Shown here in pieces: positions 36,606-47,232 of a DNA stretch of 64,000 bases; position 1 is the first letter of the stretch, and the number at the start of each line of letters is the position of its first letter. The stretch comes from Aromatoleum toluclasticum ATCC 700605 (GTDB taxonomy: Bacteria > Pseudomonadota > Gammaproteobacteria > Burkholderiales > Rhodocyclaceae). The DNA lies in assembly GCF_000378245.1 (NCBI RefSeq), contig NZ_KB899504.1, positions 1-64,000 of the forward strand, read 5' to 3'. Under the pieces are notes generated by a model. The model was not told the origin of the DNA and ran no database searches. It was given only the letters and a program-made list of their open reading frames with translations. Both the position numbers and the translations under genes were made by a program.

Positions 36606-39017
36606 TCAGATCCGCACCCGACGCAGGCGCAAGGCGTTGAGCACCACCGACAGGGACGACGCGCTCATGGCAAACGCGGCGAAGATCGGGCCAATCAGCA
36701 TGCCGAAGAACGGGTAGAGGACGCCGGCGGCGATGGGTACGCCGGCAGCGTTGTAGATCAGCGCGAAGAACAGGTTCTGCTTGATGTTGCGCATGGTCGC
36801 CCGGGCCAGCCGCCGCGCCCGCACGATGCCGTCGAGGTTGCCCTTCACCAGAGTGAAGCCGGCACTCTCGATGGCCACGTCGGCGCCGGTGCCCATGGCG
36901 ATGCCCACGTCGGCTTGGGCGAGCGCCGGGGCGTCGTTCACCCCGTCGCCAGCCATCGCCACCTTGCTTCCGGCGGCCTGCAACTCCTGGATGATGCGGG
37001 CCTTGTCGGCCGGCAGCACGTCGGCGCGGATCTCGTCGATGCCCAGCCGCCCGGCCACCGCTCGGGCGGTACGCTCGTTGTCGCCGGTGGCCATGATGAT
37101 GCGAAAGCCGAGCGCATGCAGCGCCTGGAGCGCCGCAGGCGTGGTCTCCTTCACCGGGTCGGCGACGCTGACGAGCCCGGCGATGGCGCCCTCGAGGACG
37201 ACGAACATCACGGTCTCGCCCTGGTCGCGGCGCACGTTGGCGGTCTCGGACAACTGCCCGCCGTCGAGGCCGAGTTCAGCCAGCAACGCGGCGTTGCCCA
37301 GCGCCACCGCGCGGCCCTCGACGACCCCCGTGACCCCCTTGCCCGTGAGCGCTTCGAAATCCTCGGCGTTGGTGAGTTTCACGCCGCGGTCCTCGGCCCC
37401 AGCGACGATGGCCTCGGCCAAGGGGTGCTCCGAGCCGCGTTCGAGACTCGCCGCGAGGCGCAACACTTCGGCCTCGTCATGGCCGGCGGCGGGCAGCACG
37501 GCGACCAGCTTCGGCTTGCCGACGGTGAGCGTACCGGTCTTGTCCACGATCAGGGTGTCCACCTTGGCGAAGCGCTCCAGCGCCTCGGCGTTCTTGATCA
37601 GCACGCCGGCCTGGGCGCCGCGCCCGGTGGCGGTCATGATGGACATGGGCGTGGCCAGCCCCAGTGCGCACGGGCAGGCGATGATCAACACCGCCACCGC
37701 CGCGACCAGCGCGTAGGCGAGCGCCGGCGCCGGCCCCCACACCGCCCAGGCGATGAAGGCGAGGATCGCGATGCCCACGACCGCCGGTACGAACCTGCCA
37801 GCCACCATGTCGGCGAATTTCTGGATCGGCGCGCGCGAACGCTGGGCGTTGGCGACCATCTCGACGATCTGGGCCAGCAGGGTGTCGGCGCCGACACGCT
37901 TCGCCTCCATGATCAGGCTGCCGGTGCCGTTGATGGTGGCGCCGGTCACCGGGTCGCCCGCGATCTTCTCCACCGGTATCGGCTCGCCGGTGATCATCGA
38001 TTCGTCCACCGAGGAGCGACCGTCGACCACCTCACCGTCCACGGGCACCTTGTCGCCGGGGCGCACCCGCAGCCGGTCACCGACCTGCACGGCCTCGAGC
38101 GGGATCTCCTCTTCGGTGCCATCGGGACGGATGACCCGCGCCGTCTTGGCGGCCATGTCGAGCAGCGCCCGGATGGCCGAGCCGGTCCGCTCGCGCGCCC
38201 GCAGTTCCATCACCTGACCGAGGAGGACTAGCGTTACGATCACCGCCGCAGCCTCGAAATAGAGGCCGACCGCACCGTCTTCCTTGCGGAAGCCGGCGGG
38301 GAAGATCCCCGGCGCCGCGACCGCAATGATGCTGAAAACATAGGCCGCGCCGACGCCCATGGAGATCAGACTGAACATGTTGAGGTTCGTGGTGCGGAAC
38401 GACTTGTAGCCACGCACGAAGAACGGCCAGCCGGCCCAAAGGATCACCGGGGTGCCGAGGACGACTTCAATCCACAGCGACGCCTGCTCGCCGAACCATT
38501 CGCGAATCCCGTTGTAGCCCAGGTACGGGGGCATGGTCAGGATCAGAAGCGGGAGCGTAAACGCGGTGCCGATCCAAAACCGGCGGGTGAAGTCCACGAG
38601 CTCGGGGTTGGGTCCCTCGTCTTCGGCGGGGACGCCCATAGGCTCCAGGGCCATGCCGCATTTCGGGCACTCTCCCGGGGCGTCGCGGACGATCTCCGGA
38701 TGCATCGGGCAGGTGAATTTCGTGCCCTTCGGCACCGCCTTGGCGGACTGTTTGCCGGCCAAATACCGGGCCGGCTCGGCAACGAATTTGTCGTGGCATT
38801 TCTGCGAGCAGAAGTGGTAAGTGCTGCCCTGATGTACCGCCGTTGGCTTGCCGGCATCGAGCGGGACGCTCATCCCGCACACCGGGTCCTTCACGGTTGC
38901 CGCATCGTGCACGTGGGTGCCGTGGTCATGCGCGTGACCCGCCCCATGCGCGTGGTGAGCGCCGCCCTCTGCGACCGAGCCTGTAGTGCGCTTCATCGAG
39001 GTAACCGGCCTGTCCAT
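36606..39017 (-). CDS. copA: Cu(I)-translocating P1B-1-type ATPase with YHS domain
   Basis: 803 aa. A His-rich N-terminus ([20 protein letters not shown]) precedes a YHS domain ([34 protein letters not shown]), then the heavy-metal-binding domain YTCPMHP-type ([20 protein letters not shown]). The pump core has TGEPIPV, the CPC motif ([20 protein letters not shown], about 448), [11 protein letters not shown] (about 490) and [10 protein letters not shown]. The last helices contain [11 protein letters not shown] and [15 protein letters not shown], the N/Y and M/S residues of Cu(I)-specific P1B-1 pumps. ATG 39017 follows AAGGAG; the open frame upstream lacks homology. It exports cytoplasmic Cu(I) to the periplasm, where CopK, CusF and CusCBA act. 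Confidence 0.94.
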   Translation of the reverse strand: MDRPVTSMKRTTGSVAEGGAHHAHGAGHAHDHGTHVHDAATVKDPVCGMSVPLDAGKPTAVHQGSTYHFCSQKCHDKFVAEPARYLAGKQSAKAVPKGTKFTCPMHPEIVRDAPGECPKCGMALEPMGVPAEDEGPNPELVDFTRRFWIGTAFTLPLLILTMPPYLGYNGIREWFGEQASLWIEVVLGTPVILWAGWPFFVRGYKSFRTTNLNMFSLISMGVGAAYVFSIIAVAAPGIFPAGFRKEDGAVGLYFEAAAVIVTLVLLGQVMELRARERTGSAIRALLDMAAKTARVIRPDGTEEEIPLEAVQVGDRLRVRPGDKVPVDGEVVDGRSSVDESMITGEPIPVEKIAGDPVTGATINGTGSLIMEAKRVGADTLLAQIVEMVANAQRSRAPIQKFADMVAGRFVPAVVGIAILAFIAWAVWGPAPALAYALVAAVAVLIIACPCALGLATPMSIMTATGRGAQAGVLIKNAEALERFAKVDTLIVDKTGTLTVGKPKLVAVLPAAGHDEAEVLRLAASLERGSEHPLAEAIVAGAEDRGVKLTNAEDFEALTGKGVTGVVEGRAVALGNAALLAELGLDGGQLSETANVRRDQGETVMFVVLEGAIAGLVSVADPVKETTPAALQALHALGFRIIMATGDNERTARAVAGRLGIDEIRADVLPADKARIIQELQAAGSKVAMAGDGVNDAPALAQADVGIAMGTGADVAIESAGFTLVKGNLDGIVRARRLARATMRNIKQNLFFALIYNAAGVPIAAGVLYPFFGMLIGPIFAAFAMSASSLSVVLNALRLRRVRI

Positions 39018-39054
39018 GTCGATGCTCCTTGGCTTGCCGTGATTTGAGGCTGGT

Positions 39055-39711
39055 TTAAGTACTGGGGGACGCCCGGCCATGCCCGGTGCGCCAGCGCGGG
39101 ATGAAAGCCGGTGTCGCCCGGGCGTAGTGCGTCCAGGCGTCGCCGAAAGCGGCCGCCGAGTCATGTTCCTCGCGGCGGGCGAGGCGCACATACACGACGA
39201 GCAGGATCGGGAACATCACCAACGTGATCAGCGTGGGCCACTGGAACAGGAAGCCCACCATGATCAGCACGAACCCGACATACTGCGGGTGCCGCAACCG
39301 GGCGTAAGGGCCCGTGGTCGCGAGTTGACCGCTCGCCTGCGCCGCGTAGAGCACCCGCCACGCCGCAGCCAGCAACCAGAAGCCGCCACCAATGAACAGC
39401 GTGGAGATCAGATGGAAAGGGCCGAAATGCGGGTTCGAACGCCAGCCGAACATCACCTCCAGTAAGTGGCCGGAGTCGTGGGCCAGGAAATCCACACCCG
39501 GAAACGTCTGCGCGAGCCAGCCCGACAGCAGGTAGATGGTGAGCGGAAAGCCGTACATCTCCGTGAATAAGGCCACGACGAAGGCCGAGAACATGCCCAG
39601 GGTGCGCCAGTCGCGCCGGCTCTGCGGCTTGAAGAAGCTGAAGGCGAAGAAGATGAAGAGGGCCGAGTTGATCAGCACCAGCGACCACAGGCCATAGGCG
39701 GATTCAATCAT
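39055..39711 (-). CDS. Isoprenylcysteine carboxyl methyltransferase-like membrane protein
   Basis: 218-aa polytopic membrane protein with about five helices. The C-terminal half is the ICMT/NnrU-like SAM-binding membrane fold: [20 protein letters not shown] (the RHPxYxG motif), [20 protein letters not shown] and [17 protein letters not shown]. Such genes are common in metal-resistance blocks, and the natural substrate in bacteria is not known. The start at 39711 overlaps the upstream DUF2933 stop (39708) and the stop is 37 bp before copA, so it is in the copA operon. A C-terminal relic of a relative is at 27259. Confidence 0.8.
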   Translation of the reverse strand: MIESAYGLWSLVLINSALFIFFAFSFFKPQSRRDWRTLGMFSAFVVALFTEMYGFPLTIYLLSGWLAQTFPGVDFLAHDSGHLLEVMFGWRSNPHFGPFHLISTLFIGGGFWLLAAAWRVLYAAQASGQLATTGPYARLRHPQYVGFVLIMVGFLFQWPTLITLVMFPILLVVYVRLARREEHDSAAAFGDAWTHYARATPAFIPRWRTGHGRASPST

Positions 39712-39968
39712 TTTTCGTCTCCGCTGTCGGACTTTGTGCCGTGCCCGCCATGACCATGCCCGCCGTGCATGAACACGTGCATGAGCGGGCAGGCGAGCAG
39801 GATCAGCCAAGGTAGCCAGCCCGCCAGATGGACGCGGTGCTCGAAAGCGAGGAGAACAAGCGCGATCGCCGCGAAGCCGCCAAAGACCCATTTCGAGCGC
39901 TGGCTCATCTTGGCGGTGGCGGTCCCCGGCGAGGTGTCGTGAGCGGAATGATCATGGGTAGGCATCAT
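39708..39968 (-). CDS. DUF2933-type His-rich membrane protein
   Basis: 86 aa. A His-containing N-terminus (MMPTHDHSAHDTSPGTATAK) is followed by two hydrophobic segments (KWVFGGFAAIALVLLAFEHR, LAGWLPWLILLACPLMHVFM) and a His/Gly tail ([19 protein letters not shown]). The PLMHVFMHGGHG block marks DUF2933. Starts at 39968 and 39965 are both possible. It is the first gene of the minus-strand copper operon (DUF2933, ICMT-like, copA, petA, YHS fusion, MFS, cfa), overlapping the next gene by 4 bp. A metal-binding role is likely but unproven. Confidence 0.8.
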   Translation of the reverse strand: MMPTHDHSAHDTSPGTATAKMSQRSKWVFGGFAAIALVLLAFEHRVHLAGWLPWLILLACPLMHVFMHGGHGHGGHGTKSDSGDEK

Positions 39969-40240
39969 TTGTTTCCTGGACGATCAAAATTCTTCTGATT
40001 CGGCTTCGCCTGCACCACAGCGAGGTGTGGCACGTCGTTCCTAAATTTCCCAGATCGCCGCCGAATACGACGCACTGACGACAGTATGATCCGCAGGGAC
40101 TTGCTGCGGAATGACGCCTACATTACGAATCGGTCATCTGGATCGCGTCGTACAGGGCAGGCTTTGGGTCCCACGGCGACTCGCCGCGGAACTGACGGAC
40201 CGGGTTAGCGATCGGATCGTTATCCGAGGAGATTCCAGCC
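39969..40240. other. Divergent intergenic region between the copper block and the HD-GYP gene
   Basis: No gene supported. It must hold the promoter of the minus-strand copper operon and that of the plus-strand HD-GYP gene. I could not pick a convincing metal-responsive operator. A plus-strand frame 40111-40317 overlaps the HD-GYP start in another frame and is probably chance. Confidence 0.35.
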
Positions 40241-40990
40241 TTGAAAGATTCGCGCAGGTCGACCGCTTCAGCGGCAAAGTGCCGTTGCTGTGGCACTCTC
40301 ATCGCATCCCGGCGTGACCCCGAAACCGGTGATCCGCTCTGTGAGCGATGTTTTCTCGAACCGCTCGCGGCGGAATGTACGAGCGGCGGCGACCCGAACG
40401 CCGGTTTCGCCGAGGCGCTCTCCGCCGCGCTCGATCTGCGTGAGCATGAGACCGGTCTCCATTCGCGGCGTGTCGCCTGCCATACGGTCGTCCTCGCGAA
40501 ACGCTTCTTTCCGCATGACGAGCGGCGCCTCGCGCAAATCTACTGGGGCGCGCTGCTTCACGACATCGGGAAAATCGGCGTACCGGACCATATTCTGCTG
40601 AAGAACGAAGCGCTCGATGACGACGAATGGGCCGTGATGCGCCGGCATCCCGACGACGGCCATCACCTCGTCAGTCGCCTTGCAGGCATGGCGGAGGCCG
40701 CAGAAATGGTCCGCTGCCACGAGGAACGTTACGATGGCACAGGTTATCCGCGTGGTTTGCGTGGGGAGGCCATTCCGTTGGGGGCGAGGCTGTTCGCCGT
40801 GATCGATACGCTCGACGTAATGACCTCGGATCGCCCCTACCGGAAAGGACTGTCATTCGACGCGGCTAAGGCCGAGATACTTCGTATGTCGGGCGTACAG
40901 TTTGATCCAGTTGCCGTCGACGCGTTCATCGCAGATGAAGCGGTCCTGAGACGCATGGTGCAGATGAAATGCGAGCAGGAGGTAGCGTAG
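40241..40990 (+). CDS. HD-GYP domain phosphodiesterase with N-terminal zinc ribbon
   Basis: 249 aa from a TTG at 40241 behind CCGAGGAG. A short Cys motif CRCCGTLIASRRDPETGD...CERC (about residues 15-37) resembles a zinc ribbon. The HD-GYP domain follows: LREHETGLHSRRVA, LLHDIGKIGVPDHIL (HD pair), MRRHPDDGHHLV and HEERYDGTGYPRGLRGEAIP (the GYP motif), then ARLFAVIDTLDVMTSDRPYR. These are the metal-binding residues of c-di-GMP phosphodiesterases, so hydrolysis of c-di-GMP is expected. No receiver or membrane domain is attached. A degenerate copy of its C-terminus lies at 27416. Confidence 0.85.
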   Translation: MKDSRRSTASAAKCRCCGTLIASRRDPETGDPLCERCFLEPLAAECTSGGDPNAGFAEALSAALDLREHETGLHSRRVACHTVVLAKRFFPHDERRLAQIYWGALLHDIGKIGVPDHILLKNEALDDDEWAVMRRHPDDGHHLVSRLAGMAEAAEMVRCHEERYDGTGYPRGLRGEAIPLGARLFAVIDTLDVMTSDRPYRKGLSFDAAKAEILRMSGVQFDPVAVDAFIADEAVLRRMVQMKCEQEVA

Positions 40991-41058
40991 TCATTCCGGT
41001 TCCGATGATGCCATGTCGACGAATTCGTAAATCTGGCGTCATCGCGACGACAGGGGCG

Positions 41059-41262
41059 ATGGATCACACTTTCCCAAAGTGCAGGCCCGACACGCATGAA
41101 GCGAAAGTGACGCGCGGGCATGTTGCGATCGCGTATCGCCGAAACGGCTATCATTGCGCACATACTGCGAAGATGCCTGCAGGAGCCCAACTGCGCGTTG
41201 GCAATCGGGCATATGTCAATCCCATGGGCTGCGATGTGCCGTTGCCGCAACGAGGGCGAGAT
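41059..41262 (+). pseudogene. N-terminally decayed relative of the 24203 lipoprotein
   Basis: The frame reads HTFPKCRPDTHEAKVTRGHV, then AIAYRRNGYHCAHTAKMPAG and AQLRVGNRAYVNPMGCDVPL. It lines up with the mature half of the 24203-24553 lipoprotein (FYDCRTEASDKEGNEPYVMV, AFLRNGHPYARAAKLPADAQ, LQVGDKVYVNFKDCNAPIP). The signal peptide and lipobox are missing, and the frame continues past the homology. It may be a pseudogene or the 3' half of a frameshifted gene. It lies between the HD-GYP gene and a UbiB-like gene. Confidence 0.6.
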
Positions 41263-41419
41263 TCTTTGACGCTCGGCGATCGCGTCGTTACGCGAGGAGG
41301 AGAGTCTTGTTCGTATCCCCGTGCATACCGCCCTCAGTCCATGTCGTCGGGGTCGGTGATTGTCATTCCGGCGCCGCCGCGCTGCTCCGCGCCAGCCCCG
41401 CCCCGCTGGCTTGGGGCGT

Positions 41420-43042
41420 ATGGTGTCCGCGGCGCAGATCACGGTGCGAGTGACCGCCGTGCACATAGTTATCCGTCTGGTGCAGATCAACCGCGCGCTG
41501 TGGGGCTTCCTCCTGTGGTGGAGCCTCGTGCGCGTCGGACTGCTTAGCGCCAGGACGTCGCCGGCGGCCCAGCGCTTCGCTGTTACGTTGGAGCAACTCG
41601 GTACGACCTTCGTCAAACTGGGCCAGGGGCTGAGCCTGCATCGGGAACTGCTTCCCGACGACTACGTGGCGGCGCTGCAGAAGCTGCACGACAACGTCGC
41701 GGCTTTTCCCTTCGAGCAGGTCGCGGCCGAGGTGGAGGCTTCCTTTGGGCGCCCGCTGACCGAACTGTTTCTCCGCATCGAACCTCAGCCGCTCGCCGCG
41801 GGCTCCATCGCCCAAGTGCATCGCGCCACACTCACCGACGGCCGCGTGGTCATCGTCAAGGTGCGCCGCCCCGGTATCCGGCGCCAGGTAAATGAGGACA
41901 TCCGCATATTGCGCTGGTTCCTGAAGAGCGTCCTTTGGTTAAGCCCGGCGCTGCGCGCCGTGAGGCCCATGGAAATCGTGGACGGGCTGGCGCAGAATCT
42001 TCACAAAGAGCTCGACTTCCGTGAGGAGGCCCACAGCATCGCCCGCTTCGCGGAGATATTCCACGAATCGCCGACGGTGTATGTGCCCAGGGTGGTAGGC
42101 GAACTGTATACCGAATGGGTGGTCGTGCAAGATCTGAGTCCGGGCAGGCGCATCGACGATGCGGCGTTCCTGCATCAGGGCGAGCAACTGGCTGCGAACC
42201 TCGTGGAGGCTTATTTGCGCCAGTTTTTCGTGGAAGGCGTGTTCCACGGCGACCCACATCCAGGCAACCTGTTCGTGCTCGAAGACGGGCGGATTTGCTT
42301 CCACGACTTCGGCTTGGTGGGCTTCCTCGACCGCCGCACGCGCATGGCCCTGATAGCGTTCATGATGGCTTTCGTGCAGCAGGACGGCGATTGGCTAGTG
42401 GATGCCTATCTCGATCTGGGCATGCTCGGCGGCAAGCTGGACCGGGATGAGTTCCGTGCGGGCATGGAGGAAGTGGTCCAAGACTATGGGCGCAAGCCGC
42501 TCAGCGACTGGTCCTTCGGTGAGGCCTTTCTGCGTATCGCGCGCATGGGTCACGGGCGCAACGTGCGCCTGCCGCAGCCTCTGCTGGTGCTGCTGCGGGC
42601 CGTTTTTCTGATGGAGAGCACGGTGCGGCGCCTCGATCCGCGCTTCAATCTCATGGAGGGGCTGTTCGCCAAGGCCGGGGCGATGCTGGAGACCGCCGGT
42701 GGCGTTGGCGACCCTGGCGCGCGCTTCAAGTACGAGGCCTTCGTGTCCCTGCATCAGCTGCCTTCGGACCTGAGCCGGGCGCTACACGGCATTCGCAGCC
42801 GCGGCATGGAGGTGTCGGTGGCACATCGCGGCCTTGAGCCGCTCCAGGAGGAAATCGGCCGCAGCAGCCGGCGCGTGGCGTTGGCGCTGGTGACCCTGGG
42901 CCTGTATATCGCCGCCTCGCTGCTCATGCAGCACAGCCTGGGGCCGCGCTGGGGCGAGGTGCCGGTGCTGGCCGGCCTGGGCTATGCCCTCGCGCTGTGG
43001 CTGAGTTGGCGCCTGGTGCGTGAGTTCGGTGAGCGTAGCTGA
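41420..43042 (+). CDS. ABC1/UbiB-family atypical kinase
   Basis: 540 aa. UbiB/AarF motifs are all present: LGTTFVKLGQGLSLHRELLP (the KxGQ motif), PLAAGSIAQVHRATLTDGRV (Ala-rich loop), VIVKVRRPGI (ATP-binding Lys), KELDFREEAHSIARF, FFVEGVFHGDPHPGNLFVLE (catalytic Asp and Asn) and ICFHDFGLVGFLDRR (metal-binding DFG). Two C-terminal membrane helices (RRVALALVTLGLYIAASLLM; VLAGLGYALALWLSW) anchor it. UbiB proteins support ubiquinone biosynthesis by extracting lipid precursors. This is an accessory copy outside a ubi operon, so its substrate may differ. The start at 41420 was chosen as the first Met near conserved sequence; an upstream start at 41360 is open. Confidence 0.85.
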   Translation: MVSAAQITVRVTAVHIVIRLVQINRALWGFLLWWSLVRVGLLSARTSPAAQRFAVTLEQLGTTFVKLGQGLSLHRELLPDDYVAALQKLHDNVAAFPFEQVAAEVEASFGRPLTELFLRIEPQPLAAGSIAQVHRATLTDGRVVIVKVRRPGIRRQVNEDIRILRWFLKSVLWLSPALRAVRPMEIVDGLAQNLHKELDFREEAHSIARFAEIFHESPTVYVPRVVGELYTEWVVVQDLSPGRRIDDAAFLHQGEQLAANLVEAYLRQFFVEGVFHGDPHPGNLFVLEDGRICFHDFGLVGFLDRRTRMALIAFMMAFVQQDGDWLVDAYLDLGMLGGKLDRDEFRAGMEEVVQDYGRKPLSDWSFGEAFLRIARMGHGRNVRLPQPLLVLLRAVFLMESTVRRLDPRFNLMEGLFAKAGAMLETAGGVGDPGARFKYEAFVSLHQLPSDLSRALHGIRSRGMEVSVAHRGLEPLQEEIGRSSRRVALALVTLGLYIAASLLMQHSLGPRWGEVPVLAGLGYALALWLSWRLVREFGERS

Positions 43043-43063
43043 TGGTCGAACGAGCGTGTTTGC

Positions 43064-43157
43064 CATGCAACTGATGAGGGCGATGAACGCGTACATCCAC
43101 GCCATGTACCACGATGACGTTCTTTGCCAGATCGATCCCTATTGTCGCAATCTTCAT
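43064..43157 (-). pseudogene. IS110-family transposase N-terminal remnant
   Basis: ATG at 43157 opens MKIATIGIDLAKNVIVVHGVD, the unmistakable DEDD-transposase start of IS110 elements (MKIATxGIDLAKNxFxVHGVD). Within about 30 codons the sequence diverges and ends near the UbiB-like gene stop. The rest of the transposase is missing. Sequence upstream on the minus strand to about 43250 may be the IS end. Confidence 0.75.
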
Positions 43158-43250
43158 TTCGGTCGCCTCCTCGCGTGGGTGGACATATCGCATCTCCACC
43201 TTGGCACTCAGATGCCATTTCGGGAAGGGGCGACCATCCCATTAGTCGGA

Positions 43251-43668
43251 CTACGCCACCCACGGTGGCGTAGTGTTCGCGATGCGAAACGCGAATCGGT
43301 CCTGAAGGCCGTTCTGACGCGGGTAGCTGCCAAGCTTTCGGAGCATCAGCGAGGCCGTCACCGTGCCCTGCTTGATCGAAGCCGCCAAGCGCAGCGTAAT
43401 TGCGCTTGGTCTTGCTGAACAGCGCGCCCATGAAACGGGCGTGCAGGTCGATGATCTCGTCGATCAGGGTGGCACAGGTGGCGTCGCGGACTCGATCGGA
43501 AACGATGCTTTCTCAAACAGAGGATCGGTTTGCGCCTGTGACAGACGCGAGGGAGACATTTTCTGGCACTCGATCTCAGCCTTGGACGGCTGCCGAAGGG
43601 TGAGCGGTTTTGGGGGCTCACGGTTTTTCACCTGCTCCTGATCATCGAAGCCGTGCCCGCCGCGGCTC
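43251..43668 (-). pseudogene. Deleted and frameshifted Tn3-family transposase remnant
   Basis: Reading the minus strand with one frame change: an unplaced start (MSRGGHGFDDQEQVKNREPP...), then [20 protein letters not shown] and [18 protein letters not shown], which match the N-terminal TLIDETIDLHDRI..LF segment of Tn21-type TnpA. After a second frame change [20 protein letters not shown] matches the C-terminal part of the same transposase. The catalytic middle is deleted. Stop at 43251. It adjoins merA, so it is probably the wreck of the transposon that carried the mer genes. It differs from the intact tnpA at 5697. Confidence 0.7.
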
Positions 43669-43687
43669 ATCGAACACCTCCTTTTTC

Positions 43688-45668
<1,981 letters not shown>

Positions 45669-45680
45669 GGTGAGTTCCTT

Positions 45681-46031
45681 TCAGTAGAACAGCGGCAGGA
45701 TGTAGGGAAATGCGATGGCAACCAGGACCAAGGCGGCCACGACCCAGAAGATCAGCTTGTAGGCCCTCGCTACCCGCGGCACGGCACAGACGTCGCCCGG
45801 CTTGCAGGCACGGGCCGGACGGAAGATGCTGCGCCAAGCGAGGAACAGTGCGACGAGCGCCGCGCCGATGAAGATCGGCCGGTACGGTTCCAGCACGGTC
45901 AGGTTGCCGATCCACGCGCCCGAGAAGCCGAGCGTGACCAGCACGAGCGGGCCGAGGCAGCAGGCCGAGGCGAGGATGGCGGCAACACCGCCGGTGGCCA
46001 GTGCGCCACGACCGTTCCTGGGATCCGACAT
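45681..46031 (-). CDS. merT: Mercuric transport membrane protein
   Basis: 116-aa inner-membrane protein with three helices. The first helix holds the vicinal Cys pair in ILASACCLGPLVLVTLGFSG. The cytoplasmic loop has the second pair in RPARACKPGDVCAVP, and the third helix is LIFWVVAALVLVAIAFPYIL. This is the standard MerT arrangement that passes Hg(II) from MerP to MerA. The start at 46031 was taken because the longer open frame has no membrane or family sequence. It is the first gene of the operon, 39 bp from the -10 hexamer. Confidence 0.94.
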   Translation of the reverse strand: MSDPRNGRGALATGGVAAILASACCLGPLVLVTLGFSGAWIGNLTVLEPYRPIFIGAALVALFLAWRSIFRPARACKPGDVCAVPRVARAYKLIFWVVAALVLVAIAFPYILPLFY

Positions 46032-46069
46032 AAAGTTGTTCTCCTTCCGGGTCTTCGCTTGATGTTGTA

Positions 46070-46100
46070 ACGTTACTGCCGTAGTCAACTACGGAGTCAA
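46070..46100 (-). promoter_or_regulatory. MerR-controlled promoter/operator of merTPA
   Basis: On the minus strand: TTGACT (-35, 46100-46095), 19-bp spacer, TAACGT (-10, 46075-46070). The spacer holds the dyad CCGTAGTtgACTACGG (46079-46094). A 19-bp spacer with a central dyad is diagnostic of MerR activation. The -35 lies only six bases from the divergent merR start, so MerR should also repress its own gene. Confidence 0.9.
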
Positions 46101-46105
46101 GCGGT

Positions 46106-46513
46106 ATGGAGAACGATCTGGAGAATCTGACGATCGGTACCTTCGCCCAGGCCGCCGGCGTCAATGTCGAGACGATCCGCTTCTATCAGCACAAGGGCTT
46201 GCTGCCGCAGCCGGAGCGGCGCTACGGCCGCATCCGCCGTTACGGTAGAGCGGATGTGGCGCGGGTCAGGTTCGTGAAATCCGCCCAGCGCCTGGGGTTC
46301 AGCCTGGACGAAGTGGCTGAGCTGTTGCGCTTGGAGGATGGCACCCAGTGCGAGGAAGCCGGTCGCCTGGCCGAGCAGAAGTTGCAGGACGTGCGCGCGA
46401 AGCTGGCTGATCTGGTGCGCATCGAGTCCGTGCTGTCCCGACTCGTGTGCGCCTGCCACGCGCACCAGGGAAACATTTCCTGTCCCTTGATCTCGGCCCT
46501 GCACGACTGCTGA
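46106..46513 (+). CDS. merR: Hg(II)-responsive regulator
   Basis: 135 aa. A winged helix-turn-helix ([40 protein letters not shown]) leads to the dimerisation helix and the metal site: Cys82 (GTQCEEAG), Cys117 and Cys126 ([12 protein letters not shown]). These are exactly the three Hg(II) ligands of Tn501/Tn21 MerR. It is divergent from merT with the operator at 46070-46100. It represses without mercury and activates with it. Confidence 0.95.
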   Translation: MENDLENLTIGTFAQAAGVNVETIRFYQHKGLLPQPERRYGRIRRYGRADVARVRFVKSAQRLGFSLDEVAELLRLEDGTQCEEAGRLAEQKLQDVRAKLADLVRIESVLSRLVCACHAHQGNISCPLISALHDC

Positions 46514-46771
46514 AGGGGATCCCGCTGGTTTGCACGGCTACGTCTTCGCAGCAGCTGGATTCTCGTCTCCGGTTTGCTGCAGTGGCGGTTTGCATGGTCG
46601 GCGGGGGGGTCTTGCGGTGGCGAGGTTCGCCCATTCGCCCCCGCGCCGCTGTGCCTTGGAACTTTTAACATCGTCAAGGTCATATTGCCGTGATGCGCTG
46701 GGATGCGAGCTTCCTTTCTCGCCCATCCTGCATGTAGAATCGCCACGGCCATTTCCCGATTCAAAGTGTAT

Positions 46772-47122
46772 ATGCCCTTCTTCCGGCGACTGATCGCGCT
46801 GCTCCTGATGGTGACGCTTCCCGCGTACGCCTGGGCGGGGCGCGCTCTGCCGGAGGTCTGCCCCATGCAGTCGATGCCCATGATGGAGATGGCCGACACC
46901 GGCAACGCCTGTTGCGACCCCGTAGACGGCGAGCATGGCCAGCCGGACAAGCCTCATCCGTGCAAGCCCGGCCAGGAGTGCAAGAGCAGCAGCCTGTATC
47001 AGCCGGTGTTCCCGCGCCTCGTGCAACCCTTCGTCGCTGCCGCGACGCTCGTTTCCGCAGTCGAATCCCCCGTCCTGTCCCGCGACCCCACTGGGGTCTG
47101 GCGGCCTCCCCGCTCCGTCTGA
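46772..47122 (+). CDS. Secreted Met/Cys/His-containing protein at the head of the cus operon
   Basis: 116 aa. Signal peptide MPFFRRLIALLLMVTLPAYA; mature part with a Met cluster (CPMQSMPMMEMADTGNACCD) and further Cys/His (HPCKPGQECKSSS). The Met and Cys residues suit Cu(I)/Ag(I) binding. Similar short proteins precede cusC-like genes in betaproteobacteria, but no named family was recognised. The start at 46772 was chosen for the signal peptide; upstream starts are open. It is 110 bp before the outer-membrane factor gene and on the same strand. Confidence 0.7.
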   Translation: MPFFRRLIALLLMVTLPAYAWAGRALPEVCPMQSMPMMEMADTGNACCDPVDGEHGQPDKPHPCKPGQECKSSSLYQPVFPRLVQPFVAAATLVSAVESPVLSRDPTGVWRPPRSV

Positions 47123-47232
47123 ATTCGTTCTTCCGTTTGTCGTTTCGGGCCCGCGCCTTGACGCCTGTGGCCTGAGATGACGGTTCGCGCGTGCCGCGTT
47201 GCGGCGACGCCTGACTCGTTCGGATTCAGCCT

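Noticed and set aside
36585..38231. 548-codon plus frame opposite copA
   Set aside because: Antisense shadow of the ATPase gene.
40111..40317. 68-codon plus frame before HD-GYP
   Set aside because: Overlaps the HD-GYP start in another frame and has no features.
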